DNA of 64,000 bases, from contig NZ_WITC01000127.1 in NCBI RefSeq assembly GCF_009601505.1, forward strand, positions 1-64,000, written 5' to 3'. Shown here in pieces: positions 27,943 to 36,810 of this stretch (the stretch's first letter is position 1; the number at the start of each line of letters is the position of its first letter). The notes beneath the pieces were generated by a model. It did not search any database. It was not told where the DNA came from and saw only the letters and a list, made by a program, of their open reading frames with translations. Source of the stretch: Sinorhizobium terangae (GTDB lineage Bacteria > Pseudomonadota > Alphaproteobacteria > Rhizobiales > Rhizobiaceae). The translations under genes and the position numbers were made by a program.

Positions 27943-27963
27943 TCCAGGGCCCTTCAGGATCAA

Positions 27964-28299
27964 ATGGAAGCAGTTCTGTTGTGGCCAGCAAAGGCCATCG
28001 TCGCTACCATCGGCAATGCGGAAGCGGTATCGTCACTGATGGCGGGACTTGCGCCGTGCGGCAGGCTGGTGCTGCTTGATGCGGACAAGGACCCGTTGCC
28101 TGTGTCGGCCGGTCATCTCGTCGTGGCCGAGCGCAGCGTACTCGGATCGATCACCGGCACGCCTTGCGAGAACGAGAGGGCCCTCGACTTCAGTGTCCTG
28201 ACCGGCGGGCGCACCCAATCGAGACGATGCCGCTCAAGAAGCCAGCCCTGCCAGAAGATGAAGTCCGGTGACGCCAGGTTCCGGAAGTCATGTCTATGA
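27964..28299 (+). pseudogene. Remnant of zinc-type alcohol dehydrogenase (C-terminal part)
   Basis: The peptide IVATIGNAEAVSSLMAGLAP, then GRLVLLDADKDPLPVSAGHL and ERSVLGSITGTPCENERALDFSVLTG, is the cofactor-domain end of NAD(P)-dependent medium-chain alcohol dehydrogenases. The N-terminal catalytic half is absent. After about 28205 the match continues in other frames (IETMPLKK; then QKMKSGDARFR), so the end is frameshifted too. It directly follows the AraC gene. Confidence 0.8.
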
Positions 28300-28311
28300 A
28301 GGAGATCAGTC

Positions 28312-28992
28312 ATGCGCATAAACGACGACCTGTCGAAACCAGTCATCGTCCATGGCGCGAAGCTGGACTGGGTGCCAAGTCCCGCGGCCGGTGTGGACCG
28401 GCGCATGCTCTTCCGCGTCGGCGGCGAGGTCGCCCGCGCCACCTCGATCGTGCGCTATGCTCAAGGCAGCGCTTTCCCTCGCCACATACACAGCGGCGGC
28501 GAAGAGATCCTCGTGCTGGAAGGAGTCTTCCAGGATGAGCATGGCGACTACCCGGCGGGCTGCTACTTCCGCAATCCGCCCGGCACCTCGCATATCCCCG
28601 CCGCGAAGGAAGGCTGCACCATCTTCGTGCGGCTCTGGCAGTACCGTGACGGGGATCATACCCAGATCGTTCGCCAGCCCGGCGAGGGCCAACATACAAC
28701 GCCCCGCCCGGGCGCCAGCGCCGCGACCATCCTGTTCGATGATAGCCGGGAGGAAGTCCGGCTCGAAGACTGGCGGGCCGACGAAACCGTCACGGTCGCA
28801 AACACGCGCGGGTTGGAGTTCCTCGTCCTCTCGGGCAGGCTGACCATCGGTGGCGAAACACTGAAGCCACAGAGTTGGGGCCGTTTGCCGGCCGGCGCCG
28901 ACCTGACGGCGACCATCGGCCCGGAAGGCGCACGGATCTGGCTGAAGGACGCGCCTCTGATGCACCCGGATGTGCTCCAGATGCCAGAATAG
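28312..28992 (+). CDS. ChrR-like cupin protein
   Basis: The 226-residue protein contains two cupin halves. The first has the metal-ligand pattern HIHSGGEEILVLEG with YFRNPPGTSHIP, as in the cupin domain of anti-sigma factor ChrR. The N-terminal zinc-binding anti-sigma domain of ChrR is missing, so this is a stand-alone cupin. The ATG follows AAGGAG. No sigma factor gene is adjacent. Possible roles are a metal-dependent dioxygenase or a sensor. Confidence 0.75.
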   Translation: MRINDDLSKPVIVHGAKLDWVPSPAAGVDRRMLFRVGGEVARATSIVRYAQGSAFPRHIHSGGEEILVLEGVFQDEHGDYPAGCYFRNPPGTSHIPAAKEGCTIFVRLWQYRDGDHTQIVRQPGEGQHTTPRPGASAATILFDDSREEVRLEDWRADETVTVANTRGLEFLVLSGRLTIGGETLKPQSWGRLPAGADLTATIGPEGARIWLKDAPLMHPDVLQMPE

Positions 28993-29006
28993 TCCTCGCC
29001 CGCAGA

Positions 29007-29056
29007 CACTTAAGTGAGAGCTTGACTTTTTGCCAGGCGCACCGTTACTTAAGTGT
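29007..29056 (+). promoter_or_regulatory. Promoter and paired ACTTAAGT operator of the ArsR-SRPBCC-GST operon
   Basis: CACTTAAGTG at 29007-29016 and ACTTAAGT at 29047-29054 are palindromes 40 bases apart. Between them lies a -35-like TTGACT (29022-29027) and, 17 bases on, TTACTT (29045-29050), which overlaps the second palindrome. The ATG at 29057 would then be at or next to the transcription start. Confidence 0.6.
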
Positions 29057-29431
29057 ATGGTTGAACGTTCTGAGCAACTCGACAGGGCCTTTCACGCGCT
29101 CGCAGATGCGACGCGCCGGGGGATTCTCGATCGCCTCTCACGGGGGCCGGCCTCGGTGAGCGAGTTGGCCAAGCCTTACAACACCTCGCTTGCCGCGATC
29201 CATCAGCACGTCCAGGTGCTCGAGGCGAGCGGGCTCGTGGTGACGGAAAAGCGCGGTCGCACGCGCGAATGCCGGATCTCCAGCGAGGCGGTCCGGCGTG
29301 TCGAAAGCTGGTTGAACGAGCGCCGCCAGGTCTGGGAGAGCCGGTTCGATCGGCTCGGCGAACTCATCGAAAGCAGTGAATTCAAGGGTGAAGCCGGACC
29401 TTCGGATCCGGCGGCGGGAGGAGACCATTGA
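29057..29431 (+). CDS. ArsR-family repressor (SRPBCC-associated)
   Basis: The 124-residue protein has the winged-helix pattern ADATRRGILDRLSRGPASVS with LAAIHQHVQVLEASGLV and no metal-ligand cysteines. This subgroup is usually coupled to an AHSA1/SRPBCC gene, as here, where the next ATG overlaps the stop by one base. The ATG at 29057 has no ribosome site upstream, which with the promoter position suggests leaderless translation. It likely represses its own operon through the ACTTAAGT sites. Confidence 0.85.
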   Translation: MVERSEQLDRAFHALADATRRGILDRLSRGPASVSELAKPYNTSLAAIHQHVQVLEASGLVVTEKRGRTRECRISSEAVRRVESWLNERRQVWESRFDRLGELIESSEFKGEAGPSDPAAGGDH

Positions 29432-29910
29432 TGACGGAAGTGCCTTTCTTTCACGGTACGTTCACACTGAAACGCGTGTGGGCGGCCCCGCCCAGCCGGG
29501 TATTCGGCGCATGGTCCGATCCGCACCTCAAGGCACAGTGGTTCACCGGCCCGGCGGAACGTTGGACATTGCTGCGCCGGTCGATGGATTTTCGCGTGGG
29601 CGGGCTGGAGGTACTCGAAGGCCGCTTCAACGAAAGCGGCCTGGTAACGCGTTTCGAGGCCCGCTTCCATGTGATCGAGCCCGCCCGGCGCCTCGTCTAT
29701 GCCTATGACCTGCATCACTCCGGACGCTTCCATTCCGTCACCTTGTCGAGTCTGGAACTCGAAGCGCAAGGGGAGGGAACCCGCGTCTCCTACACCGAGC
29801 AGATCGTGTTTCTGGACGGCAAGGACGGCACTGCCGATCGATGCCACGGGACCGGAATCCAGTTCGACATGATCGAAACCACCCTTCAACTAGGCGGAGA
29901 CGCGCAATGA
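29431..29910 (+). CDS. SRPBCC (AHSA1/START-like) domain protein
   Basis: The 159-residue protein has the family opening RVWAAPPSRVFGAWSDPHLKAQWF and closing helix around FDMIETTLQLGG. The fold binds hydrophobic ligands. It is the middle gene of a three-gene operon, with the start overlapping the upstream stop (TGATG) and ATGA overlap to the GST gene. The ligand is unknown; the context suggests detoxification. Confidence 0.85.
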   Translation: MTEVPFFHGTFTLKRVWAAPPSRVFGAWSDPHLKAQWFTGPAERWTLLRRSMDFRVGGLEVLEGRFNESGLVTRFEARFHVIEPARRLVYAYDLHHSGRFHSVTLSSLELEAQGEGTRVSYTEQIVFLDGKDGTADRCHGTGIQFDMIETTLQLGGDAQ

Positions 29911-30566
29911 CGATTGCACTTTACGGGCACCCGTTTGCCTCGTTCGTATGGAAACCGCTGATCGCGCTCTACGAGCGGAACGTGACTTTCGAATTCCGGA
30001 TGGTCGATCCCGCCAATCCGGAGAATCAGGCGCGGATGGGCGAACTCTCGCCGACGGGACAATTTCCCGCGTTGGTCGATAGGGACAGGGAAGTCACGCA
30101 AAGCAACGCGGTGATCGAATATCTCGACCTGTTCCATGGAAGTGGGACGCCGATGGTGCCGGAGGATCCGCGCGAAGCGCTCGAGGCGCGCATGATGACG
30201 GACGTGTTCGACGACTATATCCATGCGCCGATGCAGCGGATTGTCGGAAATGCCCTGCGCAGCGAAGGTGAGCGCGACCCGCGCGGCGTAATCGACGCGC
30301 GTGCCCTGCTCGACCGGTGCTACGCCTGGCTGGAGCCACGCCTGCAAGCGAAGGAATGGGCCGCTTGCGGTCGGTTCACGATTGCCGATTGTGCCGCCGC
30401 ACCGGCGCTTTTCTATGCCGACTGGGTTCATCCGATTCCCGAACACCATGCAGCGCTCGCCGCCTACAGGGCACGGCTTCTCGCCCGCCCCTCGGTGGCA
30501 CGGGTCGTCGACGAGGCACGCCCTTATCGGAGCTTTTTTCCGTTGGGAGCACCCGATCGAGATTAG
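29907..30566 (+). CDS. Glutathione S-transferase family protein
   Basis: The 219-residue protein has a thioredoxin-like N-terminal domain (MTIALYGHPFASFVWKPLIA; the cis-Pro in GQFPALVDRD, then the glutathione-contact residues QSNAVIEYLD) and an all-helical C-terminal domain with the conserved FTIADCAAAPALFYADW capping segment. Length and domain order are normal. It overlaps the SRPBCC gene by four bases. Confidence 0.88.
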   Translation: MTIALYGHPFASFVWKPLIALYERNVTFEFRMVDPANPENQARMGELSPTGQFPALVDRDREVTQSNAVIEYLDLFHGSGTPMVPEDPREALEARMMTDVFDDYIHAPMQRIVGNALRSEGERDPRGVIDARALLDRCYAWLEPRLQAKEWAACGRFTIADCAAAPALFYADWVHPIPEHHAALAAYRARLLARPSVARVVDEARPYRSFFPLGAPDRD

Positions 30567-30819
30567 TTCTCGCAAGGCCCGCCGCAAGCGCGTCGGCAGG
30601 AATGCCTGGAGGCAAGTGACCATGGTAGAATATAATAGGTTACTCGCTGTTTTAGGCCGTGTGGACGAATGTTGATCCGGCATAGGGCTGCGAAACAACG
30701 ACGGCGTTGCCTCGGACTGTCCATCAAGCTTTGCCATAGGGCGAGGTATCACCGGAATGCCGCCGTCGAGCAACGAGGAGCCCTGTCCCGGGTGGTTGCC
30801 ATATCGGGGTGAAGAACCC

Positions 30820-31899
30820 ATGGAACGACGCGACAAGGAACAGGAGAACCTTTCTCGGCTTGAACGGGCCGCGCAACAGACTGCTGATCCACAGACCATG
30901 CAGCAGAAGGCGAACAAGCCCGAGGAAAAATCTCGCTTCAGCTTTCGTAAGGCAGACGTCTGGTGGATGGTTGGCTTCGCTGCCGCCGCCTTGCTGCTTT
31001 TTGGCATCCAGGTGCTGCTCAGTTGGCGCATAGAATGGCTTGACGCACCTTTGCAGGTGCGCGTGCGGAACTACGTCAGGGGCGCCCTTGTCATTTTCGT
31101 TTTGCTGACCGTGGCGAACGTTATCGAGGTCTTTCTGATAGGCCGAATTCCCAATCGTGTTTCGCGTTTCAACCTGAAACGTATTTTTCGATTGGTCGTC
31201 GTCATCGCCATCGTCTTCGTGGCCATTTCAGTTTTATTTGTGAACTGGTACGGGGCGGTGGTTTCGCTCGGCCTGATTTCATTGATTCTCGGCTTTGCGC
31301 TGCAAATGCCGATCGCCAGCTTCATCGCGTGGATTTATATTCTGGCCAGGGCGCCTTATCGCGTTGGTGACCGCATTCGCATCGGCGATGCCCATGGCGA
31401 TGTCGTTGATGTCAGCTATCTCGACACGACGTTATGGGAATTCGGCGGCGAATATCTTTGGACCGACCATCCGAGTGGACGCATCATCAAGTTTCCGAAC
31501 TCCACCGTGTTTGACACGCCGGTCTTCAACTACTCCTGGCCGCTGTTTCCCTATGTCTGGAACGAAATCAAGTTCCAGCTCGCCTATGAAAGCGATTTGG
31601 AATTCGTGGCGCTAGTCATGAGAGAGGTAGTGGAAGAGCAGATCGGGGATATCATGAGCCAGAAGGTGAAGGTCTATAAGCACATGCTATCGAAAACGCC
31701 GGTGGACGAACTCGAAGTGAGGGAGCATCCCGTGGTTCATTTTCGCGTCAGTGAAAACACCTGGCTCGAGGCCATCGTGCGTTACCTCGTGCCGCCGAAG
31801 GAAGCGGGGCGTACCAAAACACGCTTGATCAAGGAAATGTTGGCGCGAATGAATGCAAAGCCTGATCGCGTGCTATTTCCGAAGAGCAATTTGAGGTGA
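30820..31899 (+). CDS. Small-conductance mechanosensitive channel (MscS family)
   Basis: The 359-residue protein has a charged cytoplasmic N-terminus, four hydrophobic segments, then the MscS pore and beta domain (GLISLILGFALQMPIASFIAW and YRVGDRIRIGDAHGDVVDVS). The pore helix is less Gly/Ala-rich than E. coli MscS. The ATG at 30820 follows GGTGAAG. It would release solutes on osmotic downshock. It has no obvious operon partner except perhaps the small membrane protein downstream. Confidence 0.85.
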   Translation: MERRDKEQENLSRLERAAQQTADPQTMQQKANKPEEKSRFSFRKADVWWMVGFAAAALLLFGIQVLLSWRIEWLDAPLQVRVRNYVRGALVIFVLLTVANVIEVFLIGRIPNRVSRFNLKRIFRLVVVIAIVFVAISVLFVNWYGAVVSLGLISLILGFALQMPIASFIAWIYILARAPYRVGDRIRIGDAHGDVVDVSYLDTTLWEFGGEYLWTDHPSGRIIKFPNSTVFDTPVFNYSWPLFPYVWNEIKFQLAYESDLEFVALVMREVVEEQIGDIMSQKVKVYKHMLSKTPVDELEVREHPVVHFRVSENTWLEAIVRYLVPPKEAGRTKTRLIKEMLARMNAKPDRVLFPKSNLR

Positions 31900-32034
31900 A
31901 CTTCCCGACGCCGGCGAACGGCTTGGAAGCGACAGCACTTTCGTCCAAAGCGGCCACACACCGCCACGACGCCATTGACCGTATGGTATCCTGAGCGTCG
32001 TGGTGTTCTGCGACAACAGGGAGGAGGTGGAACG

Positions 32035-32271
32035 GTGTTTTCATACGCTGCTCGCCTTGTAGCAATCGTGGCGCTTGTGGCCGGGCTCTGGCAGATCGTG
32101 CTCGGGCTGGTCATATCGACAGGTTATCTGGATCCGGATCTCGTGTCGCGGTTCACGACGGTTTCATCGTTGGGCGAAGCGATCGATGAAGGGCTGTACT
32201 GGATCATGTTCGCTGTCGCGCTCGGAACGCTCGCGGAGATAGGATTGGCTGTTCGCAAGCGGCGCGAATGA
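32035..32271 (+). CDS. Small two-helix membrane protein
   Basis: The 78-residue protein starts at a GTG (VFSYAARLVAIVALV) eight bases after GGGAGGAGG; the frame extends upstream but this site decides the start. Two hydrophobic helices flank a short loop (TGYLDPDLVSRFTTV), and the tail is basic. No family is recognised. It lies downstream of the MscS gene on the same strand. Confidence 0.6.
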   Translation: MFSYAARLVAIVALVAGLWQIVLGLVISTGYLDPDLVSRFTTVSSLGEAIDEGLYWIMFAVALGTLAEIGLAVRKRRE

Positions 32272-32295
32272 ATGCCGGCGCACGTAGTATCTGTT

Positions 32296-32388
32296 TCCTT
32301 GAATCGCAGCGGATTTACGGACAGACACCCAGTAATTCAAAGTGCTGCAGCGTCCTTTGCGCGTCTCATACGACACGCGGCGCTGTGG
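32296..32388 (-). repeat. RIME-like palindromic element (degenerate, reverse orientation)
   Basis: GAATCG...GGATTTA remnants of the second palindrome, the linker AATTCAAAGTGCTGCAG and GCGCGTCTCATACGACACGC of the first are recognisable. It lies just after the small membrane gene. Confidence 0.7.
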
Positions 32389-32525
32389 TTGCGAGCGCCG
32401 TGCTCAGGCTTGCGGGGGTCGAGTCCACAAGCAACTGGAAGAACATGCCAGCCGCGTCTCGGGGGTTGGTGGCGGCAAACCAATGAGGCTCGGTCATCAC
32501 GACGACGCGTCCCTTCGCGTCGCGC

Positions 32526-32777
32526 TCATCCTGCTTCGGACTCGTAAATCGCGCATGCCGCCCCGGTTTTCGAACAGAAAGCGATTTCGAATACACCGGA
32601 CGGTTTGCCGTCCGGCACGTCATAGATTTGCAGCACGTAACCCTTGAAGCTTCGACGGTCGCCGCGCTGATCGAGTTCACGCAGGATCGATGGGCTGAGC
32701 TTGTCCCGGTCGACCGGTAACGGTGGCGTCCAGAAAGGACCCAATGCCGCATCTTCGAGCTTCGCGCAGACGCGCAT
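32526..32777 (-). CDS. Small protein of unknown function
   Basis: The 83-residue product (MRVCAKLEDAALGPFWTPPL) has an AGGAG ribosome site before the ATG and a mixed beta-type sequence (SFKGYVLQIYDVPDGKPSGVFEIAF). Two Cys residues sit near the C-terminus. It has no signal peptide. Support is the start context and codon use; no family is recognised. Confidence 0.5.
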   Translation of the reverse strand: MRVCAKLEDAALGPFWTPPLPVDRDKLSPSILRELDQRGDRRSFKGYVLQIYDVPDGKPSGVFEIAFCSKTGAACAIYESEAG

Positions 32778-33162
32778 CTCTCTCGCTCCTGTGGGGTAGA
32801 GGGCGCTCTTTTAGGGTGGACGCAGCGAAAGTACCAATTTCAGGCCGGTTGTGACAAGCGCTGCAGCTTTTCGATGGTTTGCTGGGCGCCTGATAGGACG
32901 CACGGCGCTGTTGCCTAAGAAAGAGGAGGTCCCAGAGCGGTTTAGAAGGGACAATCGCGGTAGGCTCTGGGACCACTTTTCGCGCCAACTGCGGTGTCGG
33001 GGACTATTGGTATCGTTGGCGCTCTATCGTCACAATATGTTTCAGACGGAGGGCTCGCAACCGTCCTAGGACCTTTGGCTTTGCCGCTCGGACTTAAGTC
33101 CTGCGGCTGGAACAGTTCTCTCGTTACGCTCGTTGACCTTTCATCCAACAGAGGAGGTAACA
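32778..33162. other. Intergenic region with long hairpin
   Basis: No gene. GGTCCCAGAGC at 32928-32938 is exactly complementary to 32964-32974 (11-bp stem, 25-base loop). A fragment of a RIME first palindrome (about 32885-32912) lies just before it. The remainder holds the promoter of the DUF1236 gene. Confidence 0.5.
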
Positions 33163-33570
33163 ATGAGAAAACTTATACTCATCGCTGCGGCAGCTGCCCT
33201 CCTGGGTGGCCCCGCGATCGCTCAGAATAGCAACAATGGCAACCGCGGCACCGCTGCAGGTATCGCCGGCGGTGCGGCGACGGGCGCCATTATCGGTGGC
33301 CCGGTCGGTGCTGGCGTTGGCGCCGTTGTCGGAGGCGCACTTGGCGGCGCTCTGGCACCGCCGCCGCCAAGAGTGATTACCCAGGTCCAACAGATGCCCG
33401 CACCGCCATCGGTCGTCATTCGCAAACGGATCGCCGTTGGCCAGCCTCTTCCCGAGACGGTCGCGCTGACTCCTATTCCGGACGCTCCGGAATACTCGGT
33501 GGCCGTGGTCAACGACCAGCGGGTGATCGTCGAACCGAGGTCGCGTACCGTGGTCCAGATCGTCAGATGA
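33163..33570 (+). CDS. DUF1236 protein with glycine zipper
   Basis: The 135-residue exported protein has a signal peptide (MRKLILIAAAAALLGGPAIA), a Gly/Ala-rich zipper (about residues 28-65, with GGAATGAIIGGPVGAGVGAV) and a C-terminal DUF1236 domain ending VVVNDQ-like NDQRVIVEPRSRTVVQIV. The ATG follows GAGGAGG. It is an abundant type of small envelope protein in rhizobia; function unknown. Confidence 0.8.
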   Translation: MRKLILIAAAAALLGGPAIAQNSNNGNRGTAAGIAGGAATGAIIGGPVGAGVGAVVGGALGGALAPPPPRVITQVQQMPAPPSVVIRKRIAVGQPLPETVALTPIPDAPEYSVAVVNDQRVIVEPRSRTVVQIVR

Positions 33571-33579
33571 CGGCCTGAC

Positions 33580-33650
33580 CTACAGCGTCCCGCCTCTTGC
33601 CAGATGCGCGAAGGACGCTGTGGTACTTTGAGTTACTGCCTATGCAGTAG
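33580..33650 (+). repeat. RIME-like element, second palindrome collapsed
   Basis: The first palindrome (CTACAGCGTCC/GGACGCTGTGG) is present. The second is reduced to CTGCCTATGCAG, so its inner stem has been deleted. Confidence 0.7.
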
Positions 33651-33660
33651 CCATCCGTTT

Positions 33661-34104
33661 TCATGAACATACCGAAAGTTGTGGCGCGATCATCGGGCAA
33701 CATCTTTCACCAACAGGAGCCCGCCGCCCTCCCGGCGGGTTCTCCCCACAAGTTCATGCAAAAATCGAATATGGGACCTTTGTCCCTTGTCCTGCTGGAC
33801 CAAAGTCCATGGATCGCGGGGCGAAAGAGGACGATACTTCCGCTCTTTGGGAGGGTGCCGGCGGCATGCACCGACACAAACCTATAGTGATTTCAGTATT
33901 GATTTAGAGCGGGGGCCTTCGGCAAGGAAAGCGTAGGGCCCCGCTTGTGGGCGCGCGGCGGGCCCTCAATAGGGCCGTCGGTTTGAAAGGTGCGCCGCTT
34001 CTCCTTGGTAGCTTTTCTCGTTCGTCCCAATGAACAGCGCGACGTTTCTCGCGACTTGTGCGACAATGAGCGATGAGATGTCCCTGATCCCGTGGTGAGG
34101 TCAG
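33661..34104. other. Hairpin-rich intergenic region
   Basis: No supported gene. There is a 7-bp stem CCCGCCG/CGGCGGG at 33720-33739, a nested set of repeats at about 33773-33812 (GGACCTTTG with CAAAGTCC, and TTGTCC with GGACCAA), and an almost perfect 10-bp stem at 33908-33945 (AGCGGGGGCC/GGGCCCCGCT). A structured transcript or attenuator is possible; nothing proves it. Confidence 0.4.
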
Positions 34105-34329
34105 ATGTACGTCAATCGACGCCTGGATGCAGCGGAAAGGCGCATCGCCGAGGGCGCCCGTCATGTGCTGATCCAGCGGGAAATCATTGTCAAATTAAAG
34201 CATCTTGGCAGCGACACCAGCATCGCTCGCCAGCTGCTGTTCACGTTTGAAATGAACTTGGCTTTCTACATCGTCGAGCGCGACCGACTCATCAGGGAAA
34301 TGAAGGCGCTCGCGGGAAAAACACCGTAG
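34105..34329 (+). CDS. Small helical protein of unknown function
   Basis: The 74-residue protein is almost entirely helical and charged (MYVNRRLDAAERRIAEGARH, then ARQLLFTFEMNLAFYIVERD). The ATG follows GGTGAGG. The ARQLLFTFE segment resembles small rhizobial proteins of unknown function that I have seen annotated as hypothetical. It has no membrane segment. Confidence 0.65.
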   Translation: MYVNRRLDAAERRIAEGARHVLIQREIIVKLKHLGSDTSIARQLLFTFEMNLAFYIVERDRLIREMKALAGKTP

Positions 34330-34368
34330 ACCTTTGGCGCATCGGTCATTCAGAGCATGGGGCGGGCG

Positions 34369-34474
34369 CTACTGCATTTTTCCTTAAATCGTAGCCGATT
34401 TAAGAAAAAAGCATGCAGCAATTCAAGGTGCTGCAGCGTCCTTTGCGCGTCTGATAAGACGCGCGGCGCTGTAG
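34369..34474 (-). repeat. RIME-like palindromic element, full copy
   Basis: Reverse orientation: CTACTGCAT...CCTTAAATCG/CGATTTAAG...ATGCAG, linker AATTCAAGGTGCTGCAG, then GCGCGTCT/AAGACGCGC and GCGCTGTAG. Confidence 0.85.
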
Positions 34475-34522
34475 TCGATCCTGCATTGGGACGGGGTCGG
34501 GTAAAGGCGATCTCCCCGCCCG

Positions 34523-34741
34523 TCACTGAGTTCCTGACAGACGCTGCCGCAGGAAAGGCACGGTAAGCATTTTCAAGAGCGCCGGATCGCGAATGCCGAG
34601 GTGATAATTGAAGATCAGGCGCGTGAGTGTACCCTCTGCCACGGTGCTGGCGCGGAGCATCTGATGATCCTCGAGCAACTCCTCGAACACTGCGCTGAGC
34701 ATGTCGACATCGGGAAGGGGAATGTGCGGTCTGATCGGCAT
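34523..34741 (-). CDS. Small protein of unknown function
   Basis: The 72-residue product (MPIRPHIPLPDVDMLSAVFE) is predicted helical with an acidic first half and a basic C-terminus. Codon use is coding-like. No family is recognised. It converges with the small helical-protein gene at 34105 across the RIME copy. Confidence 0.55.
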   Translation of the reverse strand: MPIRPHIPLPDVDMLSAVFEELLEDHQMLRASTVAEGTLTRLIFNYHLGIRDPALLKMLTVPFLRQRLSGTQ

Positions 34742-35218
34742 AGCTCATCTTCCTCCGTTGGCACGACAGCGCTATGACGCTAGCAGGGCGCTGAATATTC
34801 CCGCAGATGGCCAGATGATGCGTTCTGGTGCGAGGCGCTGGCTATTAAATATATTAATCAGGGCGTCAGTACGCGCCGTTCTGCCCGTCGGATGCGCTAA
34901 AGCGGAATGAGGAGAAGTGTGCACGGTGTTCGCCCCCGTTACACTCTACCTCATTACGATCGACCACGTTCATGATTTTTGGGTCGATTCAACCTAAAAT
35001 TATCGTGATCGCCTGCCTTAAATCGATTCCGGAGTGAAGAATCGCGCTCTCGTCGACCGGCGGCCCGTTGCGGTTGCAATTCCGCGTCATCGGAATGACG
35101 ACACACTTGTTACTCGCACTCCTCGAGATCCCGGGTCAGACTGAACCTACGAACAACAACGGGCGAGGAGCCGCCGTGACGCGCGGCGCATCGCTCCGGA
35201 TCAGGAGGTTCAGAAACA
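34742..35218. other. Intergenic region upstream of DUF899 gene
   Basis: About 480 bases, AT-richer near 34840-35030, with no supported gene. It presumably holds the promoters of the divergent genes at 34741 and 35219. No known operator is visible. Confidence 0.5.
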
Positions 35219-36010
35219 ATGATTACGCCAGCCGAGAATACACGCAAAGCCGGAAACCCTGCCATGCGCACCCCGCCGGTCGTGTCGCCCGGGGCGTGGG
35301 AGGCGGCCCGGCAGAAGCTGTTGGTCAAGGAGAAAGCTCAGACCCGCGCCCGTGACGCGCTCGCCGCCGAACGCCGGCGAATGCCGTGGATGGCCGTCAC
35401 GAAAGACTATGCGTTCGAGGGGCCTGACGGCAAGGTCAGTCTCGCTGACCTCTTCGACGGCCGGCACCAGCTGATCGTTTACCGCGCCTTCTACGAGCCG
35501 GGCGTGTTCGGCTGGCCCGAGCACGCCTGCCGCGGCTGCTCCATGGTGGCCGACCAGGTGGCTCATCTCGCGCACCTCAATGCCCGCGACACGACGCTCG
35601 TCTTCGTTTCGCGCGCACCGCAGGAGGAGATCAAGCGGCTGAAGGCGCGAATGGGCTGGGACATGCCGTGGTTCACCATCACCGACAGCTTCGACGCCGA
35701 TTTCGGCGTGGACGAGTGGCACGGCACCAACGTGTTCTACCGCGACGGGGACCGCATCTTCCGCACCTATTTCATCAACAATCGCGGCGACGAGCAGATG
35801 GGGGGAACCTGGAACTACCTCGACATCACGCCGCTCGGACGGCAGGAGGTCTGGGAGGACTCGCCTGAGGGCTACCCCCAGACCCCGACCTACAAGTGGT
35901 GGAACTGGCACGACAGCTACATCGCGGATGCCGCGCCCGACAAGAAATGGGTCGAGGTGTCGGACGCCGGCGAGGCGGCGATGCGGAAGCATGACACGGA
36001 CAAGAGGTGA
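35219..36010 (+). CDS. DUF899 thioredoxin-fold protein
   Basis: The 263-residue protein matches DUF899: VVSPGAWEAARQKLLVKEKA, a conserved HACRGCSM motif after YEPGVFGWPE, and a C-terminal WWNWHDSY. The family has a thioredoxin-like fold with a CxxC-like pair here (CRGC). The ATG at 35219 follows AGGAGG. It is convergent with the arsH end of the arsenic operon. A redox or detoxification role is plausible but unproven. Confidence 0.85.
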   Translation: MITPAENTRKAGNPAMRTPPVVSPGAWEAARQKLLVKEKAQTRARDALAAERRRMPWMAVTKDYAFEGPDGKVSLADLFDGRHQLIVYRAFYEPGVFGWPEHACRGCSMVADQVAHLAHLNARDTTLVFVSRAPQEEIKRLKARMGWDMPWFTITDSFDADFGVDEWHGTNVFYRDGDRIFRTYFINNRGDEQMGGTWNYLDITPLGRQEVWEDSPEGYPQTPTYKWWNWHDSYIADAAPDKKWVEVSDAGEAAMRKHDTDKR

Positions 36011-36084
36011 GCGGGTAGCGACGACGGCTGGTCGGGTGAGGCGACCAGCCGCCTACGGCAGCTGCGACCCCATGAGGATCGCCG

Positions 36085-36810
36085 TCAGATGGACTTGAGC
36101 GAGACGCGCTTTTCCAACTTGGCGGCATCTTCCTTGCGTTCGCTGTAGCGGTCGACAAGATAGTCGGAGGCATCGCGGGTCAGCAGCGTGAACTTGACCA
36201 ACTCCTCGCAGACGTCAACGACGCGGTCGTAGTGGGACGACGGCTTCATGCGTCCGTCTGAGTCGAACTCCTCGTACGCCTTGGCGACGGACGACTGGTT
36301 CGGAATCGTGATCATCCGCATCCAGCGGCCGAGCAGGCGAAGCGTGTTGACGGCGTTGAACGACTGCGAGCCGCCAGACACCTGCATAACGGCGAGGGTC
36401 TTGCCTTGGGTCGGCCGTATCGAGCCGATCGAAAGCGGTATCCAGTCGATCTGCGCCTTCATGATTCCGGTGATCGCCCCGTGGCGTTCCGGGCTCACCC
36501 AGACCTGGCCCTCCGACCATTCGGACAGGTCGCGCAGTTCCTGGACCTTCGGATGGCTGGCGGGCGCGTCGTCCGGAAGCGGCAGGCCGGAAGGGTCGAA
36601 GAAGCGCACTTCGGCTCCGAAATGCTCCAGCAACCGTCCGGCCTCCTGGGCAAGGAGCCGCGAATAGGACACCTGACGAAGCGATCCATAGAGGATCAGG
36701 ATGCGCGGCGGATGGGTCGAGAATGGCGGCCGGAGCGCGTCGACGTCCGGCTTGAGGAGATGGCGCAGATCGGCGGCAGGAAGATCAGACAATGCGGCGG
36801 CCTTCTTCAT
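36085..36810 (-). CDS. arsH: ArsH NADPH-dependent FMN reductase / organoarsenical oxidase
   Basis: The 241-residue protein has the flavodoxin-like FMN site [20 protein letters not shown] and the ArsH-specific [19 protein letters not shown] and [18 protein letters not shown]. ArsH oxidises trivalent organoarsenicals and reduces flavins or chromate. It is the last gene of the minus-strand operon; its ATG at 36810 lies inside the end of arsC (26-base overlap), which supports co-translation. The length is normal for rhizobial ArsH. Confidence 0.93.
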   Translation of the reverse strand: MKKAAALSDLPAADLRHLLKPDVDALRPPFSTHPPRILILYGSLRQVSYSRLLAQEAGRLLEHFGAEVRFFDPSGLPLPDDAPASHPKVQELRDLSEWSEGQVWVSPERHGAITGIMKAQIDWIPLSIGSIRPTQGKTLAVMQVSGGSQSFNAVNTLRLLGRWMRMITIPNQSSVAKAYEEFDSDGRMKPSSHYDRVVDVCEELVKFTLLTRDASDYLVDRYSERKEDAAKLEKRVSLKSI

